This document shows positions 53,732 through 62,913 of a stretch of 64,000 bases of DNA, piece by piece; the stretch's first letter is position 1; each line of letters starts with the position of its first letter. Under the pieces are notes generated by a model that was not told the origin of the DNA, ran no database searches, and saw only the letters and a program-made list of their open reading frames with translations. The position numbers and the translations under genes were made by a program. The DNA comes from Fen-1298 sp963833465 (GTDB lineage: Bacteria; Bacteroidota; Ignavibacteria; UBA10030): assembly GCA_963833465.1 (NCBI GenBank), contig CAWHXW010000004.1:868001-932000 (forward strand). The letters are read 5' to 3'.

Positions 53732-55666
53732 ATGAGGAAATCTATTTTCGTCCTTCTTTCACTCGTATTTTTTTTTAATTTTCTTCATTCAGAATCTAAT
53801 TATATAATTCGAAGTCCTAATAAGAATATTTCTGTTCATATCAATTTCGCGCCTGACCAAAGTGTTTTATATCGAATAGAATACGCTGATACAGCTATTT
53901 TGCAAGAATCAAAGTTAGGATTAATTCGAGAAGATAATAATTTTTCTCAAGGCCTCAAGCTGGATTCAATTTCTTGCATCGAAGTTATTAAAGATAATTA
54001 TCAACTTTTTAAACGAACTTGTTCCTACACAGCAAATCGACGGATACTTTACTTTACAGCTTCGCCCGGCAAAAAAATTAATATAATCTTTCAAGTTTCG
54101 AACGATGGAGTTGCATTTAGATACGCATTTCCTGATTCCTCTATCGACATCAAGCATATTCAAAAAGAAATCAGTTCATTTTATTTCTTTCCCGGAACAC
54201 GAACATGGATTCAGCCAATCGCAGAAGCAAAATCGGGTTGGTGTCAAGTCAATCCTTCATATGAAGAACACTATCAACAGAATGTTGAAATAGAAAAACT
54301 TATCATAAATAAAACCGGCTGGGTATTCCCCGCTTTGTTCCATTATAAAAAATACTGGATGCTTATAACGGAGACTGCACCAGATGGGAATTATTGCGGA
54401 TGCCGCCTTATGCATGAATCAGCAAGCAGTGAACTTTCTATCGGATTTCCAGACAAAAGAGAAAACTTTCCCGGCGGATCGGTGAATCCTGAATCGACAC
54501 TTCCATGGTCAACCCCATGGCGAATCATCACAATCGGTGAAAATTTGAATTCTATTATCGAATCCACGTTAGGTACTGATCTTGCCGAACCGAATAAACT
54601 TCATGACATTTCCTATGTCAAGCCGGGCAGGGCTTCTTGGAGTTGGCCTATATTAAAAGACGATTCAACTGTTTACGACGTCCAGAAAAGATTCATTGAC
54701 TATGCTGCAGATATGAAGTGGGAATATTGTTTAATAGATGCAAATTGGGATACTCAAATAGGTTACGAAAAGGTCAAGCAGCTTGCTGATTATGCGCGAA
54801 CAAAGAATATCGGAATTCTTTTGTGGTATAATTCTTCAGGCGACTGGAATACAACGACCTACCATCCTAAAAGTAAATTACTCACACATGAAAGCAGAGT
54901 AAAAGAATTTCTAAAACTAAAAGAAATGGGAATCAAAGAAATCAAAGTTGATTTCTTTGGCGGCGACGGGCAATCGATGATGTCGTATTATCAAGAGATA
55001 CTCGAAGATGCTGCCCAATTCGGGTTGATGGTGAATTGCCATGGCTCAACTATTCCACGCGGATTGCATCGTACTTATCCGAATTTAATTTCAATGGAAG
55101 CAGTTCGCGGATTCGAGTACATCACATTCGAACAATACAATGCAGATCAAGAAGCAAATCATTGCTGTATTTTACCATTTACTAGAAATGTATTTGATCC
55201 GATGGATTTTACACCGATGTGTTTTTCTGAAGTACCGAATATCAAAAGAAAAACTACGAGCGGGTTCGAACTTGCTCTTTCCGTAATTTTCTGGTCCGGA
55301 ATTCAACATTACGCCGAAATTCCTGAAGGCATGGCAAAAGTTCCAGATTATGTGCGGAATTTTTTGCGTGAACTTCCTTCGCAATGGGAAGAATCCCGAT
55401 TCATAGATGGATTTCCGGGTGAGTTTGTTGTTCTTGCCCGAAGATTCGGAAATACCTGGTATGTAGCTGGAATTAACGGCGAACAAATTGAGAAAAACTT
55501 ACAAATCGAATTACCATTTGTTATCAAAACAACAATTGCTACACTTATTTCTGATGGCGACAATAATAGATCGTTCACAACAAAACCATTAAAGATCGAT
55601 CCAAGAAAACCAATTATGATCACATTAAAAGGAAACGGCGGTTTTGTTATAAAGGTTTCAGAATAA
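53732..55666 (+). CDS. Exported glycoside hydrolase family 97 (alpha-glycosidase)
   Basis: A 644-residue SusB-type enzyme with a signal peptide (FVLLSLVFFFNFLHS). Order: N-terminal beta-supersandwich with SPNKNISVHI, central TIM barrel with GRASWSWPIL, YCLIDANWDTQ, ILLWYNSSGDWN, IKEIKVDFFGGDGQ, VNCHGSTIPRGLHRTYPN and MEAVRGFEY, then a C-terminal all-beta domain. The Asp in KVDFFGGD sits where retaining GH97 enzymes (alpha-galactosidase type) have their nucleophile, while inverting SusB-type members use Glu pairs; this favours a retaining enzyme, by inference. It begins 7 bases after the CBM9 gene stop. Confidence 0.85.
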   Translation: MRKSIFVLLSLVFFFNFLHSESNYIIRSPNKNISVHINFAPDQSVLYRIEYADTAILQESKLGLIREDNNFSQGLKLDSISCIEVIKDNYQLFKRTCSYTANRRILYFTASPGKKINIIFQVSNDGVAFRYAFPDSSIDIKHIQKEISSFYFFPGTRTWIQPIAEAKSGWCQVNPSYEEHYQQNVEIEKLIINKTGWVFPALFHYKKYWMLITETAPDGNYCGCRLMHESASSELSIGFPDKRENFPGGSVNPESTLPWSTPWRIITIGENLNSIIESTLGTDLAEPNKLHDISYVKPGRASWSWPILKDDSTVYDVQKRFIDYAADMKWEYCLIDANWDTQIGYEKVKQLADYARTKNIGILLWYNSSGDWNTTTYHPKSKLLTHESRVKEFLKLKEMGIKEIKVDFFGGDGQSMMSYYQEILEDAAQFGLMVNCHGSTIPRGLHRTYPNLISMEAVRGFEYITFEQYNADQEANHCCILPFTRNVFDPMDFTPMCFSEVPNIKRKTTSGFELALSVIFWSGIQHYAEIPEGMAKVPDYVRNFLRELPSQWEESRFIDGFPGEFVVLARRFGNTWYVAGINGEQIEKNLQIELPFVIKTTIATLISDGDNNRSFTTKPLKIDPRKPIMITLKGNGGFVIKVSE

Positions 55667-55715
55667 TTAAAATGAATTTGTTTTCTAAAATTATTTCTTA
55701 CTTGAAAGGCAAAAC

Positions 55716-58556
55716 ATGAACAGACTTTTATCCTTTTTACTTACATTGCTTTTTTTCTTTCTTTCCATAGAGATGTATGCTTACGAAAAACAATCAGATG
55801 GTGTTCTCTTCGAACTTAAGAAGCAAAAAGAAACAGATCCTCAGTGGCTGAAAATACAGGTTTGTACTGAAAACATTATACACGTGATTGCATCACAAGG
55901 GAAATCTTTTTCAACTCGCCCAAGTTTAATAAGTGATAAGAAATCATGGAAAACAATAAAATGGAATATCACAGAAAAAGGAGATTGGATAGAGATATCA
56001 ACATCTTCGGTTACAGTACGAGTTCATTCAAAAACAGGCGAAATTGTTTTTGTTGACTCCAGGGGCAATGTATTGCTGCAAGAAATTGATGGAGGTGGAA
56101 AAATTATTACACCAACAGAAATAATGGGAGAAAAAACATTCCACATCCAGCAGCTTTTCAATTCGCCCGATGACGAAGCATATTACGGACTCGGCGGACA
56201 TCAGAATTCAATTATGAATTACAAAGGTCATGACGTCGATCTTTGGCAGCATAATATGGTGGAAGTTGTTCCATTCCTCGTTTCGAATAAAAATTATGGA
56301 ATTCTATGGGATAATTATTCTCACTCAAAATTTGGCGACATCCGTGAGTTTCAATCTCTCTCCTCGCTCAAACTCCGCGATAAAGACGGTTTAGAAGGCG
56401 GATTAACAGTCGAATACTTTAAAGATACATCATTCAATTCTCTTTTTACTTCTCAGAAAGCGGCACGTATCGAACATGAATTCGACGATGTAAATGATCC
56501 ATTTCCGGAAGGATTTCGCGAGAACGTAACAGCAGTTCGCTGGAGCGGCACAATCGAAAGCAAGGAATCCGGTATCCAAAAATTTAAACTGTACTGCAGC
56601 GGTTACACAAAATTGTGGTTAGATGGTAAATTAGCAGTTGAATCCTGGCGCCAGAATTGGAATCCGTGGAATCATTTTCCACAATTAGAAATGAAAGCTG
56701 GGAAAAAATATCAGATTAAATTGGAATGGATCCATTCCGGCGGATACATTGGTTTGAAATGTTTGACTCCTGAAAATGAAGAAATGAAAAACAAAATCTC
56801 GCTTTATTCTGAAGTTGCCGACCAGATCGATTATTATTTTGTCCATGGAAACGATCTCGATCAAGTTATCAGCGGGTACCGCACCATAACTGGCAAAGCG
56901 CCAATGATGCCAAAATGGGCGATGGGATTCTGGCAATCTCGCGAGCATTATAATTCGCAAGAAGACATTCTCTCCACAGTGAAAGAATTTAGAAAGCGGC
57001 AAATTCCTCTTGACAACATTGTTCAGGATTGGTTTTACTGGAAAGAAGATCAATGGGGAAGTCAGGAATTTGATCCCGTTCGATATGCCGATCCAAAGAG
57101 TATGATCCAAATTCTGCACAATGATTTGCACACTCAGATTATGATATCCGTCTGGCCAAAATTTTATGCCGGATTAAAGAATTATAACCTATTCAATGAA
57201 AATGGCTGGCTTTACAAGCGCAATATTGAAAAAGGACAGAAAGATTGGGTCGGTCCCGGATATGTTTCGACATTTTATGATGCATACAACGCCGATGCAC
57301 TAAAATTATTCTGGAAAATCATAAACGAGAACCTATTCAGCGTCGGCATAGATGCATGGTGGCTCGATTGTTCTGAACCGGATATTTGTTCCAATCTCTC
57401 CAGAACTGAAACAATTCTTCGTCAGAATCCGACCGCGTTAGGTTCGGCGTATCGATATCTTAATGCATTCTCTTTAATGAATGCGAAAGGTGTGTATGAA
57501 GGACAAAGATCAACCAACAATAATCAGCGTGTATATATACTCACTCGCTCCGCCTTTGCCGGACAGCAGCGGTATGCCGCAACAACATGGAGTGGAGACC
57601 TTGCTTCACGCTGGTACGATTTGAAAGCTCAAATCTCTTCTGGAATGAATTTTACGCTTTCTGGAATTCCTTATTGGTCGATGGACATCGGCGGCTTCGC
57701 TGTAGAATCCCGGTACGAACATCCTTCAGCAGCAGATCTTGACGAATGGCGCGAATTGAATACACGGTGGTTTCAATTTGGAGCGTTCGTTCCGATCTTC
57801 AGAGTGCATGGCCAGTTTCCACTTCGTGAGGTTTTCAATATAGCACCTGAAGATCATCCCGCATATCAATCTATTGTAGCATATAATAAATTACGCTATC
57901 GTTTGATGCCGTACATTTATTCACTGACAGGCATGGTTACACAGAAAGATTATACGATAATGCGCGGCTTGGTGATGGATTTCGGTTCTGATAAAAATGT
58001 TTTAAACATAAACGATCAATTCATGTTCGGTCCTGCATTTATGGTTAATCCTGTAACAGAATACAAATCACGTTCGCGTTCAGTTTATCTGCCTTCCGGA
58101 AGTGACTGGTATGAATTTAATACTGGCAAGTTTATTGCCGGCGGGCAAACAGTTCAGGCAGACGCACCTTACACTGAAATTCCTATCTACATTAAAGCCG
58201 GTTCCATAATTCCATGTGGTCCAGAGATCCAGTACACGACGGAAAAATCGGCCAATCCGATTCGACTGTTTGTATATACAGGCAGCAACGGCTCGTTCAC
58301 TTTATATGAAGACGAGAACATAAATTATAATTATGAAGAGGGTAAGTTTTCAACAATCCCAATAAGTTACAATGAGAAAGACCAAATCCTGACCATTGGC
58401 AAACGTGAAGGTGAATTTTCCGGAATGCTCAAATCACGAATATTTGAAATTGTATTCATCGGTAAACAAAAACAATCCGGTTTAAATTTCCAATCTAAGC
58501 CGGATGTCCAAATCACTTATGATGGCGATGAACAAGTGGTAAAAATAAAGTATTAA
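55716..58556 (+). CDS. Exported glycoside hydrolase family 31 with an inserted PA14 domain
   Basis: A 946-residue alpha-glycosidase with a signal peptide (LLTLLFFFLSIEMYAY). An N-terminal beta-domain (to about residue 225) is followed by a PA14 domain (about 227-365: GLTVEYFKDTSFNS, RWSGTIESKESGIQKFKL, GYTKLWLDGK), then the TIM barrel with MPKWAMGFWQSREHYNSQED, the nucleophile Asp in IDAWWLDCSEPD (about residue 551) and SGDLASRWYDLK. PA14-bearing GH31 enzymes with WWxDxxEPD are often alpha-xylosidases; that is a family-based guess. GH97 ends 49 bases before. Confidence 0.9.
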   Translation: MNRLLSFLLTLLFFFLSIEMYAYEKQSDGVLFELKKQKETDPQWLKIQVCTENIIHVIASQGKSFSTRPSLISDKKSWKTIKWNITEKGDWIEISTSSVTVRVHSKTGEIVFVDSRGNVLLQEIDGGGKIITPTEIMGEKTFHIQQLFNSPDDEAYYGLGGHQNSIMNYKGHDVDLWQHNMVEVVPFLVSNKNYGILWDNYSHSKFGDIREFQSLSSLKLRDKDGLEGGLTVEYFKDTSFNSLFTSQKAARIEHEFDDVNDPFPEGFRENVTAVRWSGTIESKESGIQKFKLYCSGYTKLWLDGKLAVESWRQNWNPWNHFPQLEMKAGKKYQIKLEWIHSGGYIGLKCLTPENEEMKNKISLYSEVADQIDYYFVHGNDLDQVISGYRTITGKAPMMPKWAMGFWQSREHYNSQEDILSTVKEFRKRQIPLDNIVQDWFYWKEDQWGSQEFDPVRYADPKSMIQILHNDLHTQIMISVWPKFYAGLKNYNLFNENGWLYKRNIEKGQKDWVGPGYVSTFYDAYNADALKLFWKIINENLFSVGIDAWWLDCSEPDICSNLSRTETILRQNPTALGSAYRYLNAFSLMNAKGVYEGQRSTNNNQRVYILTRSAFAGQQRYAATTWSGDLASRWYDLKAQISSGMNFTLSGIPYWSMDIGGFAVESRYEHPSAADLDEWRELNTRWFQFGAFVPIFRVHGQFPLREVFNIAPEDHPAYQSIVAYNKLRYRLMPYIYSLTGMVTQKDYTIMRGLVMDFGSDKNVLNINDQFMFGPAFMVNPVTEYKSRSRSVYLPSGSDWYEFNTGKFIAGGQTVQADAPYTEIPIYIKAGSIIPCGPEIQYTTEKSANPIRLFVYTGSNGSFTLYEDENINYNYEEGKFSTIPISYNEKDQILTIGKREGEFSGMLKSRIFEIVFIGKQKQSGLNFQSKPDVQITYDGDEQVVKIKY

Positions 58557-58662
58557 TGCGACAAGTTTGATTGAAAAAATATAAGAATAAAATCAAGATG
58601 CATGGAAAGAATTAGTATGCAAATTCTTTTTTTAATTACCAATGAACAAAAAAGGAGGATTT

Positions 58663-59799
58663 ATGAAAAACTGTGCGTTGAGATTTACAAATCTTTTTTT
58701 GGCTTGTATTTTTTGCTTTAGTTTCTTGAGCATATATTATACAGCTGATTCGCAGCAGATCAGATGGCTACGTGTCACACCGCTTCAGACACCGGTTAAC
58801 GAGATAGGATCTGAATTTGAGAATGAGTTTACTGCTGGAAATAGTAACTTTTTATCCTGGCCCGCTCAATACGGCATCGGTCAAAACACAATCCGTTGCA
58901 GAGGGCTATGGATAGGATGCAGGAATTTCGACGATCCTGTAGCAGGTAAAATTCTAAACTACAAGGTTATTGATGTAGGGCCTCGTGTCGGAACTTACTC
59001 AACAAAAATTTTTCCACAAGTAATCAAACTCATTGGTAAAAAAAACCATCCTCAAGTTTTAGTGGATAACCAGGGTGCATCGGTCCTCAATTCATTCGAT
59101 AACGTGGATCAAATAGATCCAAATTTACCATGTGACCGTGAAGTATATGTGAAATTCAATACTTCCATTGGGGTTACGGTAACGAAAAAAGTTATGGCGT
59201 TTGATCAGTCGCACAATGATAATTATAATATAAAAGATTTCGTTTTTACGAATACAGGTATCTATGATGCGAATGGTGATGTCAAGCAACAAACATTAGA
59301 GTCAGTCTATTTCTATTTTTGCGATCGATACGCATTTCCCGGAGTAAGTTGCACAGGATACGGCTTGGGATGGGGATCTTGGAACTCCACTTGGGGAGAG
59401 AGCAATACTAATCGCTCGATTGGAGACGATCCGACAGCACAAGAATACACAGATCCGACTCAATCTACATATCAACTAAGAGCCGCCATAACGTGGTACG
59501 GTCCGGACTTAGAGCGAACGGCCGTTTCATATGCTGATGACTGGGGAGACCCGGATCAGCTTCAAACCGGTGATCTGGCAGCAGCAAAATATGCTGGAAG
59601 TGTAACGTTGCATGCGGATAAAAGTGCAACAGATACATCGGACGATATATGGCAGCCCAGAACAAATAACTTCATCAGCGCTGATGGCGCAATAATGAAT
59701 AAAGATGTAAGTCAGTACCGATCAAACAATTATGGCTACACGCTGGGCGGCATTGACAGATGGTCATCCGGCAGTACAGCATTATATTCTTGTGGATGA
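58663..59799 (+). CDS. Large T9SS-type exported protein, N-terminal part before a frameshift
   Basis: This part has a signal peptide (LFLACIFCFSFLSIYYT) and a domain I do not recognise, with repeated Trp and Asn residues, ending in a native-looking YRSNNYGYT near 59745. The start is ATG 58663, since AAAGGAGG lies five bases upstream; an ATG seven codons earlier has no such site. The last 20 codons before the TGA at 59797 appear out of frame; the +1 frame gives TDGHPAVQHYILVDD. Confidence 0.75.
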   Translation: MKNCALRFTNLFLACIFCFSFLSIYYTADSQQIRWLRVTPLQTPVNEIGSEFENEFTAGNSNFLSWPAQYGIGQNTIRCRGLWIGCRNFDDPVAGKILNYKVIDVGPRVGTYSTKIFPQVIKLIGKKNHPQVLVDNQGASVLNSFDNVDQIDPNLPCDREVYVKFNTSIGVTVTKKVMAFDQSHNDNYNIKDFVFTNTGIYDANGDVKQQTLESVYFYFCDRYAFPGVSCTGYGLGWGSWNSTWGESNTNRSIGDDPTAQEYTDPTQSTYQLRAAITWYGPDLERTAVSYADDWGDPDQLQTGDLAAAKYAGSVTLHADKSATDTSDDIWQPRTNNFISADGAIMNKDVSQYRSNNYGYTLGGIDRWSSGSTALYSCG

Positions 59800-62689
59800 T
59801 AATTATGCTGCGAATTGGAAAGATCCTGTAAGAAATCTTGGCGGTGGTATTCAGCCGGAGATAGCATACGGTCCGTATCAAATGGCGCCAGGCGATAGTA
59901 TTCACATCGTAATGGCAGAAGCTGTGGCTGGCATGTCGTGGGAAAAAGCATGTCTGGTCGGGAGTAATTGGCTCCAATGGTGGAGAAATTTGCCGAACCC
60001 GCCTGCTCTCACAATGCCAGACGGAACCCCGACAACCGATTATAGTTTGTATAAGCGCAGATGGTGTGAAACAGGATTGGATTCTATTCTGAAAACTTAT
60101 CACAATGCGGTAAAGAATTATAATTTAAAATACAATATTCCGAAAGCTCCGCCGCCGCCTGATCAATTTACAGTTACCTCCGGCGGAGACAGAATTCAAC
60201 TTAGTTGGGCGAACAATGCCGAGAGCGACCCGCACTTTGGCGGATATGTCATTTACCGTTCTGATAGCATAGTCTTAGATTACAGAGCAGTGTATAAAAA
60301 GATTTTTGAATGCAATAAGTCAAATGTTATCCACAGTTTTTACGATACGACTGCACAGCATGGTTTGGGCTATTATTATTATATTCAATCAAAAGATGAT
60401 AGCTCTCAGGACGCCACTACTTTATATAGCAGTATGTTTTGGACTGTCACATCGAACGCGGCAACATTAGATCAACACCATGCTGGTGAATTTCGCTCCC
60501 ATCAATCTGGGAATTGGAACGATGTAAATTCCTGGGAGCGGTTTAACGGCTCAATTTGGGTCACTTCCACGCATTCCCCGGCAGATACAGACGGCACTAT
60601 TACAATCCTGAGTGGTCATACGATTACAATAACGGATTCGGCATCTGTAGATCAATGCACAATTTCACAAGGTGGAGCTTTAACGATTGGCTCAAACGCA
60701 GTTCTCCATGTGAAAGACGGAGACAGCACAGACTTGATTGTTAACGGCACATTAACAAATTTCGGTTCAATCTCTAAAAGTAATTCAGGAACGATCTTGT
60801 TTAGTAATGGGAGTCAATATTTCCACGAACAAGATGGTGGTTCAATTCCGATAGCGACATGGGTAAGCGGTTCAACTTGCGAAATCACAGGTGTAATAGA
60901 TACAGCACCGTTTAACATGAACCAAATTTTTAACTATTTAGTATGGAATTGTCCAAGCCAGAATGCAAATTTCAATATTCCTAATGCTCCGTCTGGAGTA
61001 TTAACAATATTAAACACTAATTGGAATCATCAATCACCCGGGAATCCATCGCATTATCTTAGCTTTTGCAATTCTAACGGAAATTATTCATTCAATCAAT
61101 TAAATATTGTTGGTCAAAATTCTGCAGCTGTCGAGCAGGATGGTAATTACATTGACACTATCGCATGGATTGGATCTGTAAATATAACCGGAGGAGGGTT
61201 ACTATTGCTTTCCAATAGCAGCAGTGGAACTATCGTGAATAATATTGGGGGATCTTTTACTTGTCCAGACAGTGGTTATTTCGGGACGGCAAATGCAAAT
61301 TCACATTCCATAGTAAATTTTATTGGTCCTCAAAATGTGTATGATGTACCATCTTTAGGTTTTACATATGTCGGTGGGTTAAATTTCAAAATTATTAAAA
61401 ACGCAAATTTCGTGTTAGGTATGAGTGTTATATCTGGAATCGGATCCTTCAGTATTGACTCCGGTGCCACTATCGCAACTTCTCATCCTGGAGGACTTGA
61501 TAGTGTTATTAAAGTGACTGGAACAAAGTCTTTCAGCAAAGGCGCAAATTATATTTTCAATAGTTCTGAACCACAAACAACAGGCACGCTAATATCGGAC
61601 ACCGTTGGAAACCTTTCAATCAATTGCAAAAATGAATTAATATTATCAAAAAATATTGTTGTAAATGGAACACTTAATATGCCAAATGTGAGTTTATCCT
61701 TAAATGGACATACTCTCAAATATGGAATCAATAGTTCTCTAAATTACTCTGGAATATCCCCCCAGACAACGACGGATGCTGAGTTCCCTTCATCTGGTGG
61801 GCCAAATAATCTTTTAATTAATAATTCAATGGGAGTAACTCTCCATGCTTCGCGGAGTATCAATGGAAGTTTGACCATTAACGGAGGAAATCTTTTCCTT
61901 GGTGCAAATACACTAACTGCTGCATCAGCAACTAGCGCTGATACAAATTCGTACATCGTTACAAACGGCACGGGGACTTTTAAACTTGCATTAGTAGGCA
62001 CTTCCACACAACTCTTCCCTATCGGTACCATAAATGGCTACACGCCAATTTGGATAACTAATTCCGGAACTGTCGATACGATCATTACTCATGTTTCAGA
62101 TGATTTTGGAAAAGCTATCGGCGGCGGCAGGGTAAAAGCAAAATGGAATATTAATGAAAGTATTCCCGGCGGAGGCAATTATACAATTAAGTTTGGGTGG
62201 ATGCGAAAACAGGAAGACTCTATCTTTTATAAAACTTTACCAAACAGCACATGGCGAATATTCAATCTTGTTGATACGACACAAATTGCTTCAGCAGGTT
62301 ATGCACGTGGTACTATGGCAGGTGGTAGAACTATACAGTACGCTGGTATAACTTCTCTTAGTACTTTCACTGTCGGTACTTTTACTAGTCTTACGAATGT
62401 TGAAGAATCGAATACAAATATTCCAGCAATATATAGTTTAAATCAAAATTATCCGAATCCGTTTAATCCATCAACAACGATCTCTTTCGGTCTTCCAAAA
62501 AAATCATTTGTCACGCTCAAGATCTACGATTTAATAGGAAGAGAAATAGCAACGATTGCCTCTGAAGAATTATCTGCCGGTAATTATACACGCATCTGGA
62601 ATGCAAGCAGATTCGCCAGCGGCATTTATTTCTGCAAATTGCATGCCGGATCTTTTACTGAAACTAAAAAACTTTTATTGCTCAAGTAG
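59732..62689 (+). CDS. Large T9SS-type exported protein, C-terminal part
   Basis: The rest of the same protein: a short domain with GPYQMAPGDSIHIVMAEAVAG, a fibronectin-like module (APPPPDQFTVTSGGDRIQLSW), a long stretch of beta-solenoid type sequence (SGNWNDVNSWERF, TITILSGHTITITDS, GALTIGSNAVLHV and similar turns), and the T9SS sorting domain (NYPNPFNPSTTISFGL, LKIYDLIGREIATI, ASGIYFCKLHAG, TETKKLLLLK). It has no catalytic residue I can name. Together the two parts would give about 1340 residues. The listed start is the first in-frame ATG, probably not used. Confidence 0.8.
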   Translation: MATRWAALTDGHPAVQHYILVDDNYAANWKDPVRNLGGGIQPEIAYGPYQMAPGDSIHIVMAEAVAGMSWEKACLVGSNWLQWWRNLPNPPALTMPDGTPTTDYSLYKRRWCETGLDSILKTYHNAVKNYNLKYNIPKAPPPPDQFTVTSGGDRIQLSWANNAESDPHFGGYVIYRSDSIVLDYRAVYKKIFECNKSNVIHSFYDTTAQHGLGYYYYIQSKDDSSQDATTLYSSMFWTVTSNAATLDQHHAGEFRSHQSGNWNDVNSWERFNGSIWVTSTHSPADTDGTITILSGHTITITDSASVDQCTISQGGALTIGSNAVLHVKDGDSTDLIVNGTLTNFGSISKSNSGTILFSNGSQYFHEQDGGSIPIATWVSGSTCEITGVIDTAPFNMNQIFNYLVWNCPSQNANFNIPNAPSGVLTILNTNWNHQSPGNPSHYLSFCNSNGNYSFNQLNIVGQNSAAVEQDGNYIDTIAWIGSVNITGGGLLLLSNSSSGTIVNNIGGSFTCPDSGYFGTANANSHSIVNFIGPQNVYDVPSLGFTYVGGLNFKIIKNANFVLGMSVISGIGSFSIDSGATIATSHPGGLDSVIKVTGTKSFSKGANYIFNSSEPQTTGTLISDTVGNLSINCKNELILSKNIVVNGTLNMPNVSLSLNGHTLKYGINSSLNYSGISPQTTTDAEFPSSGGPNNLLINNSMGVTLHASRSINGSLTINGGNLFLGANTLTAASATSADTNSYIVTNGTGTFKLALVGTSTQLFPIGTINGYTPIWITNSGTVDTIITHVSDDFGKAIGGGRVKAKWNINESIPGGGNYTIKFGWMRKQEDSIFYKTLPNSTWRIFNLVDTTQIASAGYARGTMAGGRTIQYAGITSLSTFTVGTFTSLTNVEESNTNIPAIYSLNQNYPNPFNPSTTISFGLPKKSFVTLKIYDLIGREIATIASEELSAGNYTRIWNASRFASGIYFCKLHAGSFTETKKLLLLK

Positions 62690-62913
62690 TCAAAAACGAG
62701 GACCGCAAATTATATCGAGGAAAATTAATCAAATATTAAAAGTATTTCGATATTTTTTCATATAAACCAATGTTTGTCTATAAATTGCTAATAGTGCAAT
62801 TTAGTAAAGACATACTTTATCTAAATTCAATATTTGTTCAAGTTGATAAGTAGGTTTATATTGAAGTAAAACTAACAAACAAATAAAATAATGAAAGTGC
62901 ATAGATAGGTACT
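62690..62913. other. Intergenic region between the large T9SS protein and the second GH3 gene
   Basis: A 224-base AT-rich spacer without an ORF. No convincing terminator is visible after the T9SS gene, and the GH3 promoter cannot be placed with confidence. Confidence 0.5.

Noticed and set aside
56685..57131. A 148-codon minus-strand ORF inside the GH31 gene
   Set aside because: Antisense to the well-conserved GH31 barrel; the openness follows from codon composition.
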